NCBI GenBank assembly: GCA_018398815.1 | Contig: CM031610.1 | Coordinates: 29,501,789 to 29,565,788 of the forward strand | DNA length: 64,000 bases | Direction of reading: 5' to 3' | Source: Conus ventricosus | Lineage: Eukaryota > Mollusca > Gastropoda > Neogastropoda > Conidae | In this document: piece after piece, positions 40,362-53,313 of the stretch | How positions within the stretch are numbered: the stretch's first letter is position 1 | How the letters are laid out: each line of letters opens with the position of its first letter | Made by a program: the position numbers and the translations under genes | The notes under the pieces: generated by a model | Told to the model about the DNA's origin: nothing | The model's database searches: none | Seen by the model: only the letters and a program-made list of their open reading frames with translations

Positions 40362-40812
40362 TCTCTCTCTCTCTCTTCGAAAGAGAGTAGAGGGGTACTC
40401 TTAGAGTCATCTATTATACAATGCCTCAAAAATAGAAGTACATGGGAATTTTGTGCGTGTGTCTACGTAATGGAGTGAGAATGGCGATCTAACTGGAATT
40501 CAGAAATTCAGAAGTCATCATCATCATCATCATCATCATCGTCATCATCATTTTGAAAATATCTTTAGTAAGCGCATCTCCGATGCGTCCATTTTGTTAG
40601 GATATGCATGGTTCTTGGATATCGGTGTCTGTTTCTGCCTCCCCCCCTTCTGCTCTCTCTCTCTCTCTCTCTTCGAAAGAGAACAGAGTGGTACTTTTAC
40701 AGTCAACTATTATACAGTGCTTCAAAATTAGAAGCACATGATACTTTTGTGCGTGTGTCTACGTAATGGAGTGAAAATGGCGATCTAACTGGAATTCAAA
40801 AATAGAAGTCTT
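40216..40812. repeat. Direct duplication of about 250-300 bp, two diverged copies
   Basis: Copy 1 is 40216-40512 and copy 2 is 40567-40812. Shared blocks include ATATGCATGGTTCTTGGATA, a (CT)n tract closed by CTTCGAAAGAGA, TACAATGCCT/TACAGTGCTT, GTGTGTCTACGTAATGGAGT and GGCGATCTAACTGGAATTCA. The (CT)n is long in copy 1 and short in copy 2. A (CAT)n run lies between copies at 40515-40550. Confidence 0.85.
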
Positions 40813-42469
40813 ATTTGTGTTCCATCCCTGAGGCCCAAAACAGCCCTAGCATTTCTGCCGTAGTCTCTCTTGCTGAAGACGGATTCGGTATGTTGCCTGA
40901 CACGCAGTGCGGCGGAGAACTAATAGCAGCGAATGGCCTCTCAGAACGCAGGAACTATTGATCCATAGCGGAAGGTAAATTCGGTCATGCATTTGCTTGG
41001 TACGCAAAGACGTCTTGCTGACTGACAGGCTGAATCTTTTGTCTTGTCTCTGTCTATCTGTCTGTCTCCACCGACCTCTCCTCCTCCCCCCCCCAACCCC
41101 TCCCCCCACCTCCGCCCTTTTCTCGGCTCTATTTCTTCATATGTCTTTTCAATTCGGTCTGTCTCCGTTCCTCTGTGTGTGTGTGTGTGTGTGTGTTGTG
41201 TGTGTGGGTGCGTGCGTGCGTGCGTGCGTGCGCGCGCGCATGTGCAACTTACGACGCGAGCATGCGCACGCGTTATCTATCCACAGAAAGCACCAATAAA
41301 ATATATAGTAAAAGAGATATGAACCCTTAACCAGAAGTATTCATTCATTTCATTCATTCATTCAATCATTCATTCTAAATGCTGTTCCATCTCCCATACT
41401 CCCACCCCACTCTCACTCCTCTACCCATTCCACAGCCATGCCAAAGCTGAGGCCATTCTTTGCGCTGTTACCATCATTTATACGCCATCTTCGCGGTACC
41501 CTTTAGTCTCTTCATCGCTAAGTCTGACTCAGCCATCCATAGCCACACCCATACTGTCGTCCCAACCCCGCCTAGTGTGTAGTCCTTGGAGAGCTGTAGC
41601 CATCGGAACTCCCAGAGCCTTGACCCTTTTTCAAGACGACCTGTATTCCCTAATTTACTGATGGGCCAAGAATGGGCCAGTGAGTGGTACATTTAGCTGC
41701 AAGCAGGCAAAAGTCTGTAAGAATTAGGCTGAGGGTTATAACTGTAGTGGTGAGTCATTGGGTGTTACAGTGTATAAATGGGAAAATATAACATAAATGC
41801 GCGACAGTCGAATTCGGGACAAATCAGAAAGAGAGAAAATAGAAGGATGAGTCGCGAGAATGAATAAAGGTAATGCTAAGGTCCATTATCTGAACACCCG
41901 AAAGTACGTATGTTAGGACGAATCCAATATGTATTGTGAATGTCATTGTCGTGAATCGTGAGTATATTGTAAGTAAACCGTGTTTGTTATTTCATACGTG
42001 TAAATGAATACATAATGTTCTGTTCTGTTGGTAATTTAGGGGTTGGGGTGTTGCACGAACCTCGGTGCCCTACCTCCTCCCTTCCTACCTCCCTATAGTG
42101 GCGTCTGGGGATGGGATCCTCCCTGTCCTGGAAGATGAAATCGTAAAGGGATCGCTTTTAAAACAGAGTTTAAAAATGATCCCGATAAGTGTAAATGACA
42201 TTTTATCGCAAGCTCAAGAAAGCTTGATCAAGAAAGAGAAAAGCACGGAGGGGAACAGACAGAACTAACAGATCATAGGGAGTGAAGGACATCGTAAGAA
42301 TGAACAAGATCATAGGGGAGTGAAAGGAATTGTATCTTATAGAGTTGCGTGTTGAGGGAAATACTGAAAATGGGGAAGAGAAGTATTCATGGCTGTTTAT
42401 TTCGTTGTCATTGTTTTTCATGTAATCTTTATTTATTTACCCCTATCTGATGGAAGAAGTGTTTGAAAA

Positions 42470-42539
42470 AGAAAGCACATTGTTCAAGAAATGACTCCTT
42501 GAGAAGAAAGCACATTGTTCAAGAAATGACTCCTTGAGG
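42470..42539. repeat. 35-bp perfect tandem duplication
   Basis: AGAAAGCACATTGTTCAAGA through TCCTTGAG is repeated once, at 42470 and 42505. Confidence 0.9.
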
Positions 42540-43889
42540 ATGAATGGAGTGGACACGTGAGCGCGGAATAAGCATATTGTGTTTGTGCCTTGATGTGAAC
42601 AAAGGCGATGAGTGACAGTGATGATCCTGAGTAAACAGGTCAGGCTAATTTGAAGCAATTATGGCATTTTTCGGTTCAATTTTGTTCTGTATTCCTCTTG
42701 TGTGACTGGAATTCGAGAAGGATTGGGGCTTGCACCTCTTAGTTATGTTAGCAGTTAAGATAATCCCTTCGACTAATTTGAAAAGCATAGTACATTTACT
42801 AAGCAATTGTTTTTCCTACCCCCTCCCCCCCCCCCTAAAAATTTTGATCCCCTCTCTATTATCAGTCTTGGGTTATTATTTATCGCTGTTATCTTATTTC
42901 ATCGTTTTTTTTTTTTTTTTTTTTTTTTTTTTGCGTTCATTGCTTCGTGTGTAAATTGATTGTGTGAGTTAATTTTTTTTGGTGGTCATTTCTTTCCACT
43001 TTACTATTTTGGATCTTTCTCACTCAAGGATTCTTACTCATCAAAACTCTTTACTATTCTGATTAATAGGCTGCTATGTGTTTTATGTTTACTTTTTTTT
43101 TGGTGTCATTTTATGTAGGGTTTTGTGGGTTGGGTATGTAGATGCTCCCTTCTTTTAAATGTGGAATAGTTTTCGAAATTTTCGCGTCTTATAAGTTTTC
43201 TGTTTTTTTGTTGTTGTTGTTGTTGTTGTTGTTGTTTTTGTCTGGTATCTGTTAATCATCTGTTTGAAGTTCATGAACAAAAATTGAAATGTGAATTCAA
43301 CTTATCCAATTTCAATAACAGTTTCGTTGTTCAATTTCAGAAATAGTTCTTCAGAATTACTCTTTCGTATGCTTCTTTCGTATAGTTACTCTTTCTTATA
43401 GTTTTTTGATCCTCAAGATTACAATTGAACTTCTCTGTTTTGTGGAACCCATTTACACTTGCTATGGGAACAGCGACCATGACCGTTTTCCCTGTTAACA
43501 ACGTGTTTCTCTCGACAGTTTCTGCTTACCTCAGCAAAACAAATATGACAGTAATTATCCCAAGCAAAATAGGGAATCCAGTCATGATCTCTGGAAATCA
43601 GCAAAACGGCTATTAGTTTCAGGAAAAACGGTCAAAACCGTTGTGATCCTTAGATGACTGGTTTCCTTTTTCGCTAGTTTCCTCGAGGATCATAGCTATG
43701 TTTCTTCAGGAAAACGGTTACAATCGCCATTCAAACGCTGGTATACTTCCAAATCTCTTAGCTAAAGAACTTGCACTTGACAAGCCAGCAGACCTTCAGC
43801 ACAGAGACGGAAGGGCATTACGTAGGCTACGTGTGGACGGCGAGAGGTCATGGATGGTTACATATTTAAGTGCCAGCCTAGAGCTCTCA

Positions 43890-44160
43890 AGAACGAACGA
43901 ACGAACGAACGAACGAACGAATTTTATTTTAAGAGGGTAGTGGATTAAGCATGAATACTTTTTTTTTACATCCAGCCCTCTGGGGAAAAAAAACATCGAT
44001 ATATAGTAAAAAGCAAATCAGAAAAAAATGCAACAATTCCTTGCATGGGAACCTTTGACAAAAAAGAAGATAGAAGAAAAGAAACCGTGACGAGCCAGCC
44101 ACAGGGCAGGCTTGAGGTGATAGCCTAATCCCCAGCACTCTTCGCCCCACAATCCCTTGT
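43890..44160 (-). mobile_element. Candidate retroposon 3' end with (TTCG)n tail, minus strand
   Basis: Reading the minus strand: a unique segment, GGATGTAAAAAAAAAGTATT, a CTTAAAATAAAATTCG region with AATAAA, then seven TTCG units to 43894. This matches the pattern of a LINE or SINE 3' terminus with a tetranucleotide tail. No coding part was recognised. Confidence 0.45.
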
Positions 44161-44334
44161 GGTTAGCCCGGCGTGGAAACCCCATTACCAGCTGTACTCT
44201 CAGTGTCACCAACAGCTGACCCTGGTGCAAATCGTTGGTCTGGGACTTACTGACAGATCAGTGGTGAAGTCGGAACGCTTCGTAAATAATTCAGTATCCA
44301 TGACCTGCCATCACGGAGCCCTGAAAGTACCAAC

Positions 44335-44715
<381 letters not shown>

Positions 44716-45412
44716 AAGAAGGAAAAGGAGGAGGAAAATGCAGGAGGAAGGTTATTGTAAAACAAACAAACTGGAACACTGTCCAAAATCGATCTGGGAG
44801 ATTTCCACAGGTCTCTGATGACGTTCTGTCTCCTGTCTACACCCTATCTGCTATGCTACACATCACAGAGACGTTCACCGCTCAAAGGCCGTCTCTATAC
44901 ACGACGTACCGCAAAGAAAGAGACAGAAAAAGCATCACTACCAGGAGAAAGTTCTTTCTGACCTTCAGCTCTGCAAGACAACATTTATCTTGTTGACATG
45001 GAAGACTTGGCGGACTAGCCTATGATCAGAAAGAGGCTGAACCAGAGCTTTCAAAATTTTTGTCAGTTTTATTTTTTTGTTTTGTTTTGTTTCGTTTTGT
45101 TTGTTTGTTTGTTTGTTTACGAAAGGTTTTTGTTGCAAGTGGAGCTATATAGGATTCGCTGAATTGGTCTACTGTACATTTTTCGCCATTGGTGAACGGT
45201 CAGTGCTACGTTTACCTATTGATTGAGGCACTGGCAATGAGTGACCAAAGTCCATTTGGCATCGATTGGTCCTGTGCCGCCGCCTCTCGTACAAATGAAA
45301 ATCCCTCGATGCTGAGCATACGAAGAGGTAAGTCGATGTAGTATCTAATCCCTTGAACACGCTCGTAGAGAAAATGTTGCTGCTAATAAAGGTAACTCTC
45401 TCTCTCTCCTCT

Positions 45413-45447
<35 letters not shown>

Positions 45448-46453
45448 GTCTTCCCAATTTCACGGGTAAATTATGATGCAAAGTTTTCTTTCTTTTAGAA
45501 TGTCTTTAAAGTATGAATGGTTTCAAATACACAAACGTAATATATTCCCACGCACCTCACCCCTCACTGAATAACAAATCCTCCTACACCTCCGTCCTCT
45601 CTCGGCTCCCTCCTTCCTCTCCCCCCCCCCCCCCCACTCTTCCTTACTCCTCTCTCGGCCTCTCATTTGTCCTCCTACCCACCCCCCATCTCCATTTTCT
45701 TTCCTCCCCTCGGCCTCTCATTTGTCCGCTGACCATTCCGTCCATCTCCCTTTTCTCACTTTACTACCCACTTCTCTCCCTACCCCTCTCCATTTAAAAA
45801 AAACACTTAATTCTCCTCATTTTATCTCAGCAAATTATACTCATATGTGTCTCCTTGGACCCTACACCCCCCACATACCCCTCCCCCACGCCCGTGTCCT
45901 ATTCCCCGTGTCACACCATCCTCCCACACTAATCCTTTCTCCTCCCCCTTCCTCCCCCATCCCACCTTCACCCCTCCTGTCATCCCCCCCCCCCCCACTT
46001 TCCATCTGCTTTCCCCCTCTTATTAGCCCCACCCCCTCTTTTTTCCCCCTCACTCTACCCCCCCCCCCCCCCCCCCACAAATCCCATCCTTACCTACCCT
46101 CTCTCTATTTGTCTCTCTCGGTTTGTGTTGAGGCGCAGCCATCTTGTTTCAGAGTTTACTTCCTCGGATGGCTAATATCCACAAACATACAACAGTTTGA
46201 AAGTCAATGATCATGTACCTCCCCAGGCGATACGGGAGGTGATTCCACCAATGGCTCCCAGCTGCAAAAACGCCTCTGGGTAAGATTTTCGGGCCGTTTA
46301 CTGTCTGGCAAATTGAAAATACAAAGTGGTATATGCACTTGCCTACAGCAGGCCTTATTCAGAAATAATTTGTCAGTTTTGCATTTATTTCGATTTATTT
46401 ATTCAGCTACTCAAGATTCAGCTTTGCAAAACGTTTCGATTTTTTTAAAAAAA

Positions 46454-46487
<34 letters not shown>

Positions 46488-46955
46488 CAATTCAGTTGTT
46501 TGACAATTTATGTACGGGTTTGATATAGCCTACATTCGCATTCGATTTAGGAAAACATAGTGGCAGGCCAATACAGCATGGTACATTCATCGTCACACTC
46601 AGTAATGGAGACACAGAAGCAACGTATTTTCCGATATCTCGTGTACGCTGTCAGGAGACCGTCAAATGTTAGACAACTAGCATCAGCTGGAGGGAGCAGG
46701 CTGTAAAGATCAGTCTGTGCCATCAAAAGACTGACTGAATTGTGTCACGTTCTTCATCCATTATCAAGGCCATCAAATGACGTCGACAGCTTGTGGTAGC
46801 TGCTGGCCTGCTAAATCGGGCACGATGGAGTGTGACTACTGATGAGTATAGGCTCACTCAGAAACCTCCAGTATGACCTCAATGAATCCGATACCAGAGG
46901 TTTTGACGTCAGTATTTGACGCGTGGTACCGAAAATACTCAGAAAACGTCTGAGT

Positions 46956-46986
<31 letters not shown>

Positions 46987-48047
46987 CGTCTCTACATGTG
47001 ACGTCAAGATATCGGAACTAGGCTATAAGATTTTGACGTAAGCCAATGCTTTGCAAAGAAAAGGACTGACTGAGAGATTGTGAAAGAAGATGATTGGGTG
47101 GGAAGGAGAAAGAGAGCCAGAGAAAAGAGAGAGAGAGAGGTTGGGAGAGATTGAGTGAGTAAATGAGTGTGTGTGTGGCAGGGATGGTGGAGGACGGAGG
47201 GGTGAGGGGCATTAGCCTCCGCGAGCATGTAGCGCGCGTGCATAGCTGCGATAACAAAACTGACGTGTGAAGAGCGGTGGTTTTATTTCATCATCACCAT
47301 TCCGACAACCACTCTCCTTCAACGCTGATTTCCGGTGTTGTAGCTCTATCACAAAACCAGACAGCATGCGGTTTTCGCTGCATGATTGAACAAGGCAAAT
47401 CTATTCTACCATGTCTTTGTGAATCACATGAATTTTCGCAAGACAGTGGAAAGAAACATCATCATCTCCAACAGTTCATACTTAAAACAATTCGTTTGGA
47501 TGGCGAATTGGAACACACTGTACCGTTTGGGAAAGGGGGATAACTTACATCCCTGTGGTTTCTAATCTCAATTTGAGAGCTGAGGAAAGAAAAATCAGCG
47601 TTGAAAAATTTCAGTTCGAACTGGAATCGGTTTTAACAGAACTGGGGCTCACAAGAAAAATAATAATGAGCGTTTTAATTCTAATCCTTTGTTCGGTCTT
47701 GGTTGGAAGTACCATACGGACGACAGGCGAAGCGCCACGCCCAATCGATTGTGTTTGTTTAGCTTTTGTTTGGGGATGGTCTGTTAGCCCTTGTGGTATA
47801 TTGATTTCCCAGCAAGCCTGTAGATTATCGTCTGCTTGGGAGATCTGCACCTACCATACTTATGAGTAAAATGAAAGGTAAGCTGTCCGATTTGTTCCTC
47901 TGTTTAGTGTTTGTTTTTCTGCCTCGTACTTGCTATCTTGATCGTCGGTTGATATTTTAGCGGCGTGTGTGTTTGAGGAGGTGGGGGTGGGGGTGGCGGT
48001 GTAGGTGTTAGAAAAGGTTTTCGTACACGCCGCTAAGTGAGTGTCGC

Positions 48048-48085
<38 letters not shown>

Positions 48086-48400
48086 CGTGCGCGCGTGCCC
48101 AGATTGTATGTAGTCGTACAAAATCATGGTGTTTGTACAAGCTATCTGGCCTGTTTAAACAGAACCGCGAAGGCAAAGGCTACGTGTGCGAAAAAGAGAG
48201 GCTTTTTATTCATTTCATTTTTAATTTTTTTTTAAAATAGTAATTTGATTAGGTCGAATAGCCAGTAAGACAGAACAATTTGTTTCCCAACCCACACCTA
48301 TTAACAATTTTGGCACCAGCAATCCACGTTCCATTATATATGTTGAGCGGTCTCTCTTAATTCTCTCCTTCGAAATCATTGAATTGTCTGAAAACTTCAT

Positions 48401-48403
<3 letters not shown>

Positions 48404-48466
<63 letters not shown>

Positions 48467-48501
48467 GACTCTCTCCTCTCTACTCTCTCTCTCTCCACAC
48501 A

Positions 48502-48552
<51 letters not shown>

Positions 48553-48580
48553 GCAGACACACACACACGCACACGCACGC
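48404..48580. repeat. (CT)n-(CA)n compound microsatellite
   Basis: CT to about 48495, then CA to 48549, then imperfect CACG/CAGA units. Confidence 0.92.
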
Positions 48581-49542
48581 ACGACACAAATTATTTCCCG
48601 GCGCAAGCAACATTTCAATATCCACACAATGGAAGTTCAAAAAGGCGCGTTAGATCGAATTTCACTAATAGACCTACACTGTGGACTAACATGGAGTTGG
48701 GGTTGTGTACATACATGCCTTGAATACCCATCCCCTCCTTTTTTTTTTTAACCTATGTATATTTCCTTACCCCACGTGCTCATTCCGATCACTCTCAATA
48801 CAACCACACCCAGATCCATCGACTCTCAGCCCAAGCAGCGGCAGTCGACATAGAGCAGTGATCAGGCAGTCGACCAGTAGAGACTACATACTGCTGCCGA
48901 GTCTCTTTGATATGTACTGTCACAGTGTGTGGGCTGCCTGTTCTGATCTAAAGTACCCGGGTCTCGGCACACTAAGCCTCCCAAAACGACCATAATAACC
49001 GCTTATTCTTGAGGCACCATGGCTTCACATCCCCATCCATATGGCGTGGCTACAAGACATCCATCCAACGACAGTTCCCGTGAACATGTTGATGTGTCTG
49101 ACTTTGGCACGAAAGCACACGGCATGACACCGGAGGGGAACCCGAAACGGAGACTGACTGACTGAAACCATTGGCGGTCAGAAACGGAGAGAAGGTATTA
49201 AGGATAGCATCATTTTGAGGTTTGCCCAAGACGATCAATGAGGATGACGGTGACAATTATCCTGCGGAGTTCCACTCTGTTTTATGACAGGGCGGTGCCC
49301 TTTGCTTCCTCGGATCGTAATATATCCAGGCTTGAACTAGACTCTGGGGGATACAAAAACGTGCAGAGAGTTACGTGCTGGTACTGAAATGATTAGTAGT
49401 ACTATCAGAGGCGCGTCCCTGAGGTGGATAAAACTCGGTTATGTGGTTCCAGATTTTTTTCATTTGTGCACACTCGACTCGCGAATAGGAGAAGGCTGAA
49501 AAACGACAACAAAACAACAATAACAATACACACAACAACGCG

Positions 49543-50003
<461 letters not shown>

Positions 50004-50160
50004 CACATTCACATTTGCATAAATTAACTCTTCTAATGGAATTGAAAGCCATGCCTTCAAAGCCCGCAGACAACGACTCTGTTCACTGTACAATAGGGGC
50101 TGGTCAATACAATTTTCTAATTCCAGAAATCGCGTGGAAGTCGACGACAGAACTGTCATC

Positions 50161-50161
50161 T

Positions 50162-50221
<60 letters not shown>

Positions 50222-50277
50222 ACGCGCGCGCGCGCGCGCGCGCGCGCGCGTGTGTGTGTGTGTGTTGTGTGTGTGTG
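50161..50277. repeat. (CT)n-(GC)n-(TG)n
   Basis: CT to 50220, then about 28 bases of pure alternating GC, then TG. Confidence 0.92.
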
Positions 50278-50458
50278 AATGCTGGGTTTTCATTGCGACC
50301 GCATTCATCCATTTTAGTCTTGTTGAGACCTCTTTTCTTTCAATGTGAATTTTCTTTGTAATGTTCAAAATTGTTTACGTGTATTTTGGAAAGTCTTACG
50401 TACATGGTATACCTTTTGCGTGAAATGAATCAATGATTTTGACGCTCAAGCGCCAATG

Positions 50459-50491
50459 ACACACACACGCGCGCGCGCGCACGCGCGCACT

Positions 50492-50552
<61 letters not shown>

Positions 50553-50562
50553 TGAGGGAGGG
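50459..50562. repeat. (CA)-(GC)n-(GA)n-poly-G
   Basis: The mirror order of 50161-50277: CA, alternating GC, then GA and G8-9. A (TG)n of 60 bases follows at 50763-50823. Confidence 0.9.
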
Positions 50563-50760
50563 AGGTGCAGAATAGTGTAGGATGCGGGGTGACAGATCTG
50601 ACAGGGAATATAACTGAGACCATCTTTGTTAACACCAGCGTTGGATTTAGAGTGTAATAAACAAATGTCCATTCTCGGTAACATCATGTATTAATTCCGT
50701 TGTGCCCGCAATGCTAGATACCAGTCCCGTGATCTATCATGGGAACCCTCTTCTTCCTTT

Positions 50761-50809
<49 letters not shown>

Positions 50810-51152
50810 TGTGTGTGTGTGTTTCAGTGTACGCACATGTAATTTTTTCAAGCTTTTGCCGAGTCATTCGTAACATAATGGAATTAATTCATCTCTGTCT
50901 GTCTGTCTGTCTGTCTCTATCTCTCAGTGTTGTTGTTGTTTTGTTTTACGTCTTTCCACATTACGTGATATTAGACGAAAAAAAAAAAGGGGGGGGGGGG
51001 GGGGTCGGGGTAAAAAAGGTTAACACAATGAAGTAAAAAATTAACTTATCTACATCTATAACACAAAAATAGAAAATCTACTTAATCAAAGATTGAAAAA
51101 CAAAAAAAAAAAAAAAAAGAAAAGAAAAAAAAACCAACAACAACAAAATATA

Positions 51153-51629
51153 TTATAAATATTTGCCAATTGGACTTTTAGCTAAGTGCAAAAAGAAAAG
51201 ATACGTTTCACTTGCTGACAATGACAGGAAAACATTTTGACTGGGCTGTACAGACGTATTTGGAATGAATTTTTTCATTAAGTTACACAAAAGAATGTGA
51301 TCAGTTGATATGCTATGACCACATATACAATGTATATTTTTGACATACTTTGTTTTAAAACAATCCAGTTTCCATCTGCAGATCAAGGAACTTATCTGTC
51401 GTCTACGATAAATGTTTTGATCGTACTTACTTAACATTTCATGAATACTTCCCATTTCATCGTGTAAACCAAAACACCCAGTTTCTCTTTCTGTCAAATG
51501 AAAATTAGAAAATTGTACTTTTTTTGCCAAAGTATAGCACTCTTGCATTGACATAGAGAAGTTCAAAAAATGCGAATCTGATGACTGTTTTGCTCCTCTC
51601 TTTGCCGGAACATCAACCTTTTCATTATA
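51153..51629 (-). pseudogene. Non-LTR retrotransposon RNase H tail and C-terminal zinc-knuckle fragment, downstream of Tc1 insertion
   Basis: Minus-strand reading resumes with YNEKVDVPAKRGAKQ, the segment that normally follows PSHCG-x-x-x-N-E in the RNase H domain (Asn-Glu-x-x-Asp-x-x-Ala-Lys). It ends with CICGHSISTDHILLC, a Cys/His cluster (C-x-C-x7-H-x3-C) typical of the C terminus of RNase H-bearing LINE polyproteins, then a stop near 51153. An A-rich stretch, T-rich in the sense orientation, follows at 51090-51135. The reverse transcriptase part is not in the window, so this is a 5'-truncated dead copy. Confidence 0.8.
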
Positions 51630-53152
51630 TACTGTTCAAAAAAAGAAACGCAAAATGCCAAGCTGCCGATTTGAAACACAATTTATTGAAGCTCAGTGTG
51701 ACAACACGTTTAATGTGAAAATGACAAAAACAGGTGATCAGTAGGACAGAAGTCTCCCCTGCAATGCTGTGGTAAAGAACCAGCCCCAGACCCTCAGGGA
51801 AATCGGCAGGCCGCTTCCAAAGTCAGTAACGGGTGTGACCCCCTCTGGCTGCAATGGTAGCCTGGCATCCGCGGGGCAATGAAGCAATAATGTTCCTGAT
51901 TGTCTGCTGTGGGATGGCCGCCCACTCGGCCTGCAATGCCCGGAACAGTTCATTTGGAGTCGCTGGGGCGTTGGCCCTCACTCTCAGGCGTCTGTCCAAA
52001 ACGTCCCAAACGTGCTCAATAGGATTCAAATCCGGGGAAAGAGAGGGCCAGGGCAGGGTGTTGATGTTGTTGGCGGTAAAGAAGGCTGTGGTCAGGCGTG
52101 CTGTGTGGGGCCTGGCGTTGTCCTGCTGGAACACGGCCCTGGGAGTGGCCATTAGAGGCAGGACGTGTGGCTGAACAATGACCTGGACGTACTGCTGGGC
52201 TGTCAGGTGACCTTCCACGCGCACCAGCTGGCTCCTGCCTGTGTTGGTGATGGCCCTCCATACCATGACATTGCCGCCACCATGCGGAGGTGCCTCGTCG
52301 ACGCAGTTCTGCTGGTTGCGTTCATTAACCCGGCGGTAAACCCTTCGCCTCCTGTCATGGCGCTGCAGCAGAAACTGTGACTCATCCGAGAACCAGACGT
52401 GTCACCAATGGTTCCTCAGTGTCCAGTGTCTGTGTTGCGTAGCCCATTGCAGTCTGGTCTGTCGATGGCGCCCCGTCATTACGTTGCCACGTAGGGGCCT
52501 GTAAGCCCTCAGCCCAGCAGCATGCAGCCTGTTCCGGACAGTCTGGTCGGAGATGCGACGGACACCAGCGCATGCCTGGACAGTGGACGAGGCCGGCAGG
52601 AAGCGATTGCGGAGATGTCTTAGCCGTATAAAGCGGTCCTGGGCTGGCGTTGTGATATGAGGTCGGCCTGACCTTGGGGCATCAGCTGATGACCCTGTCC
52701 TCTAGAAGCGAGTCCAAAGTCGGCATATGGTACTGGGGGAGACATTCAAAGCATGGGCCACATCAGTTGCACTCTGACCAACTTGCAAACGACCCAGGGC
52801 GTTTTCTCTCTCTGCTGGGCTCAAACGTGGCATGCTGTTTTTTGGTACGGTGTGCCTGCCGGTTGCCAAAATGACCCGGCTTTTATACTGCACTATGACC
52901 ATGGTGTGTGTGTGTGTTCACCACTGAGTTGGGCATGCTTTGCAGGCGAAACAACAGAAGCACAACCCAATGTTTGCACTGTCGCACCTGGCCCACAACA
53001 CGCACGTGCACATAGTGACAACCGGAATCAATGTTATCCTAGCACGTCAACGTTCAAGACATACATCAGGGCCGGTTTTTGGCGTGTTCTCAACTGTATG
53101 GTCCACCCCAGGTGGCAAAATTTCATTTTGCGTTTCTTTTTTTTGAACAGTA
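51630..53152 (-). mobile_element. Tc1/mariner transposon (Tc1 type, DD34E), 1523 bp, TA target site
   Basis: Ends are inverted repeats of about 28 bases (TACTGTTCAAAAAAAGAAACG...CAAAATG on the left, its complement at 53124-53152 on the right, one extra T in the run). TA dinucleotides flank it at 51628-51629 and 53153-53154. The transposase lies on the minus strand. The element sits in the RNase H region of a non-LTR retrotransposon, whose frame resumes cleanly on the far side. Confidence 0.92.
51823..52833 (-). pseudogene. Tc1-type transposase with two in-frame stops
   Basis: One reading frame of 337 codons, the normal Tc1 length. The N terminus begins MPRLSPAERENAL and forms a paired-like helix-turn-helix (ATDVAHALNVSPSTICRLW). 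The catalytic part carries the first Asp in FSDESQF, the second in FQQDNARPHTA and the Glu in SPDLNPIEH; 34 residues separate the last two, the DD34E spacing of Tc1. Two stop codons break the frame: TAG at 52702-52704 just after WTRF, and TGA at 52402-52404 just before the first catalytic Asp. No frameshift was found between them. The product cuts and pastes the element by binding its inverted repeats, but this copy cannot make a full protein. High similarity to the family and only two breaks suggest moderate age. Confidence 0.9.
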
Positions 53153-53154
53153 TA

Positions 53155-53278
53155 GTATAACCCACAGTGGGAGGGCACCCAAAGAAATGTTATTTCAGTG
53201 TCTCTGACTGAGAGGAAGTGTACTAAATTATTTATTTCAGTGATCATCTCAGGTCGAACTTTTAATCTAAAATTCTCT

Positions 53279-53280
<2 letters not shown>
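53155..53280 (-). pseudogene. Non-LTR retrotransposon RNase H fragment, upstream of Tc1 insertion
   Basis: Minus-strand reading gives NFRLKVRPEMITEINNLVHF and then FLWVPSHCGL, the last block being the conserved tryptophan-(I/V)PSHCG motif of the RNase H domain in LINE-type polyproteins. It begins, on its own strand, directly after a (CA)n tract (53281-53311) and is cut at Gly-Leu-Tyr by the Tc1 element. The continuation is at 51153-51627. Confidence 0.8.

Positions 53281-53282
<2 letters not shown>

Positions 53283-53311
<29 letters not shown>
53283..53311. repeat. (TG)n at the truncated 5' edge of the retrotransposon RNase H fragment
   Basis: Pure TG of 29 bases. The RNase H frame begins beside it. 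Confidence 0.9.

Positions 53312-53313
<2 letters not shown>

Noticed and set aside
47277..47870. Possible small gene from two repeat-free frames (88 and 104 codons)
   Set aside because: No domain, and no codon bias or splice structure that I can defend. It remains unassigned.
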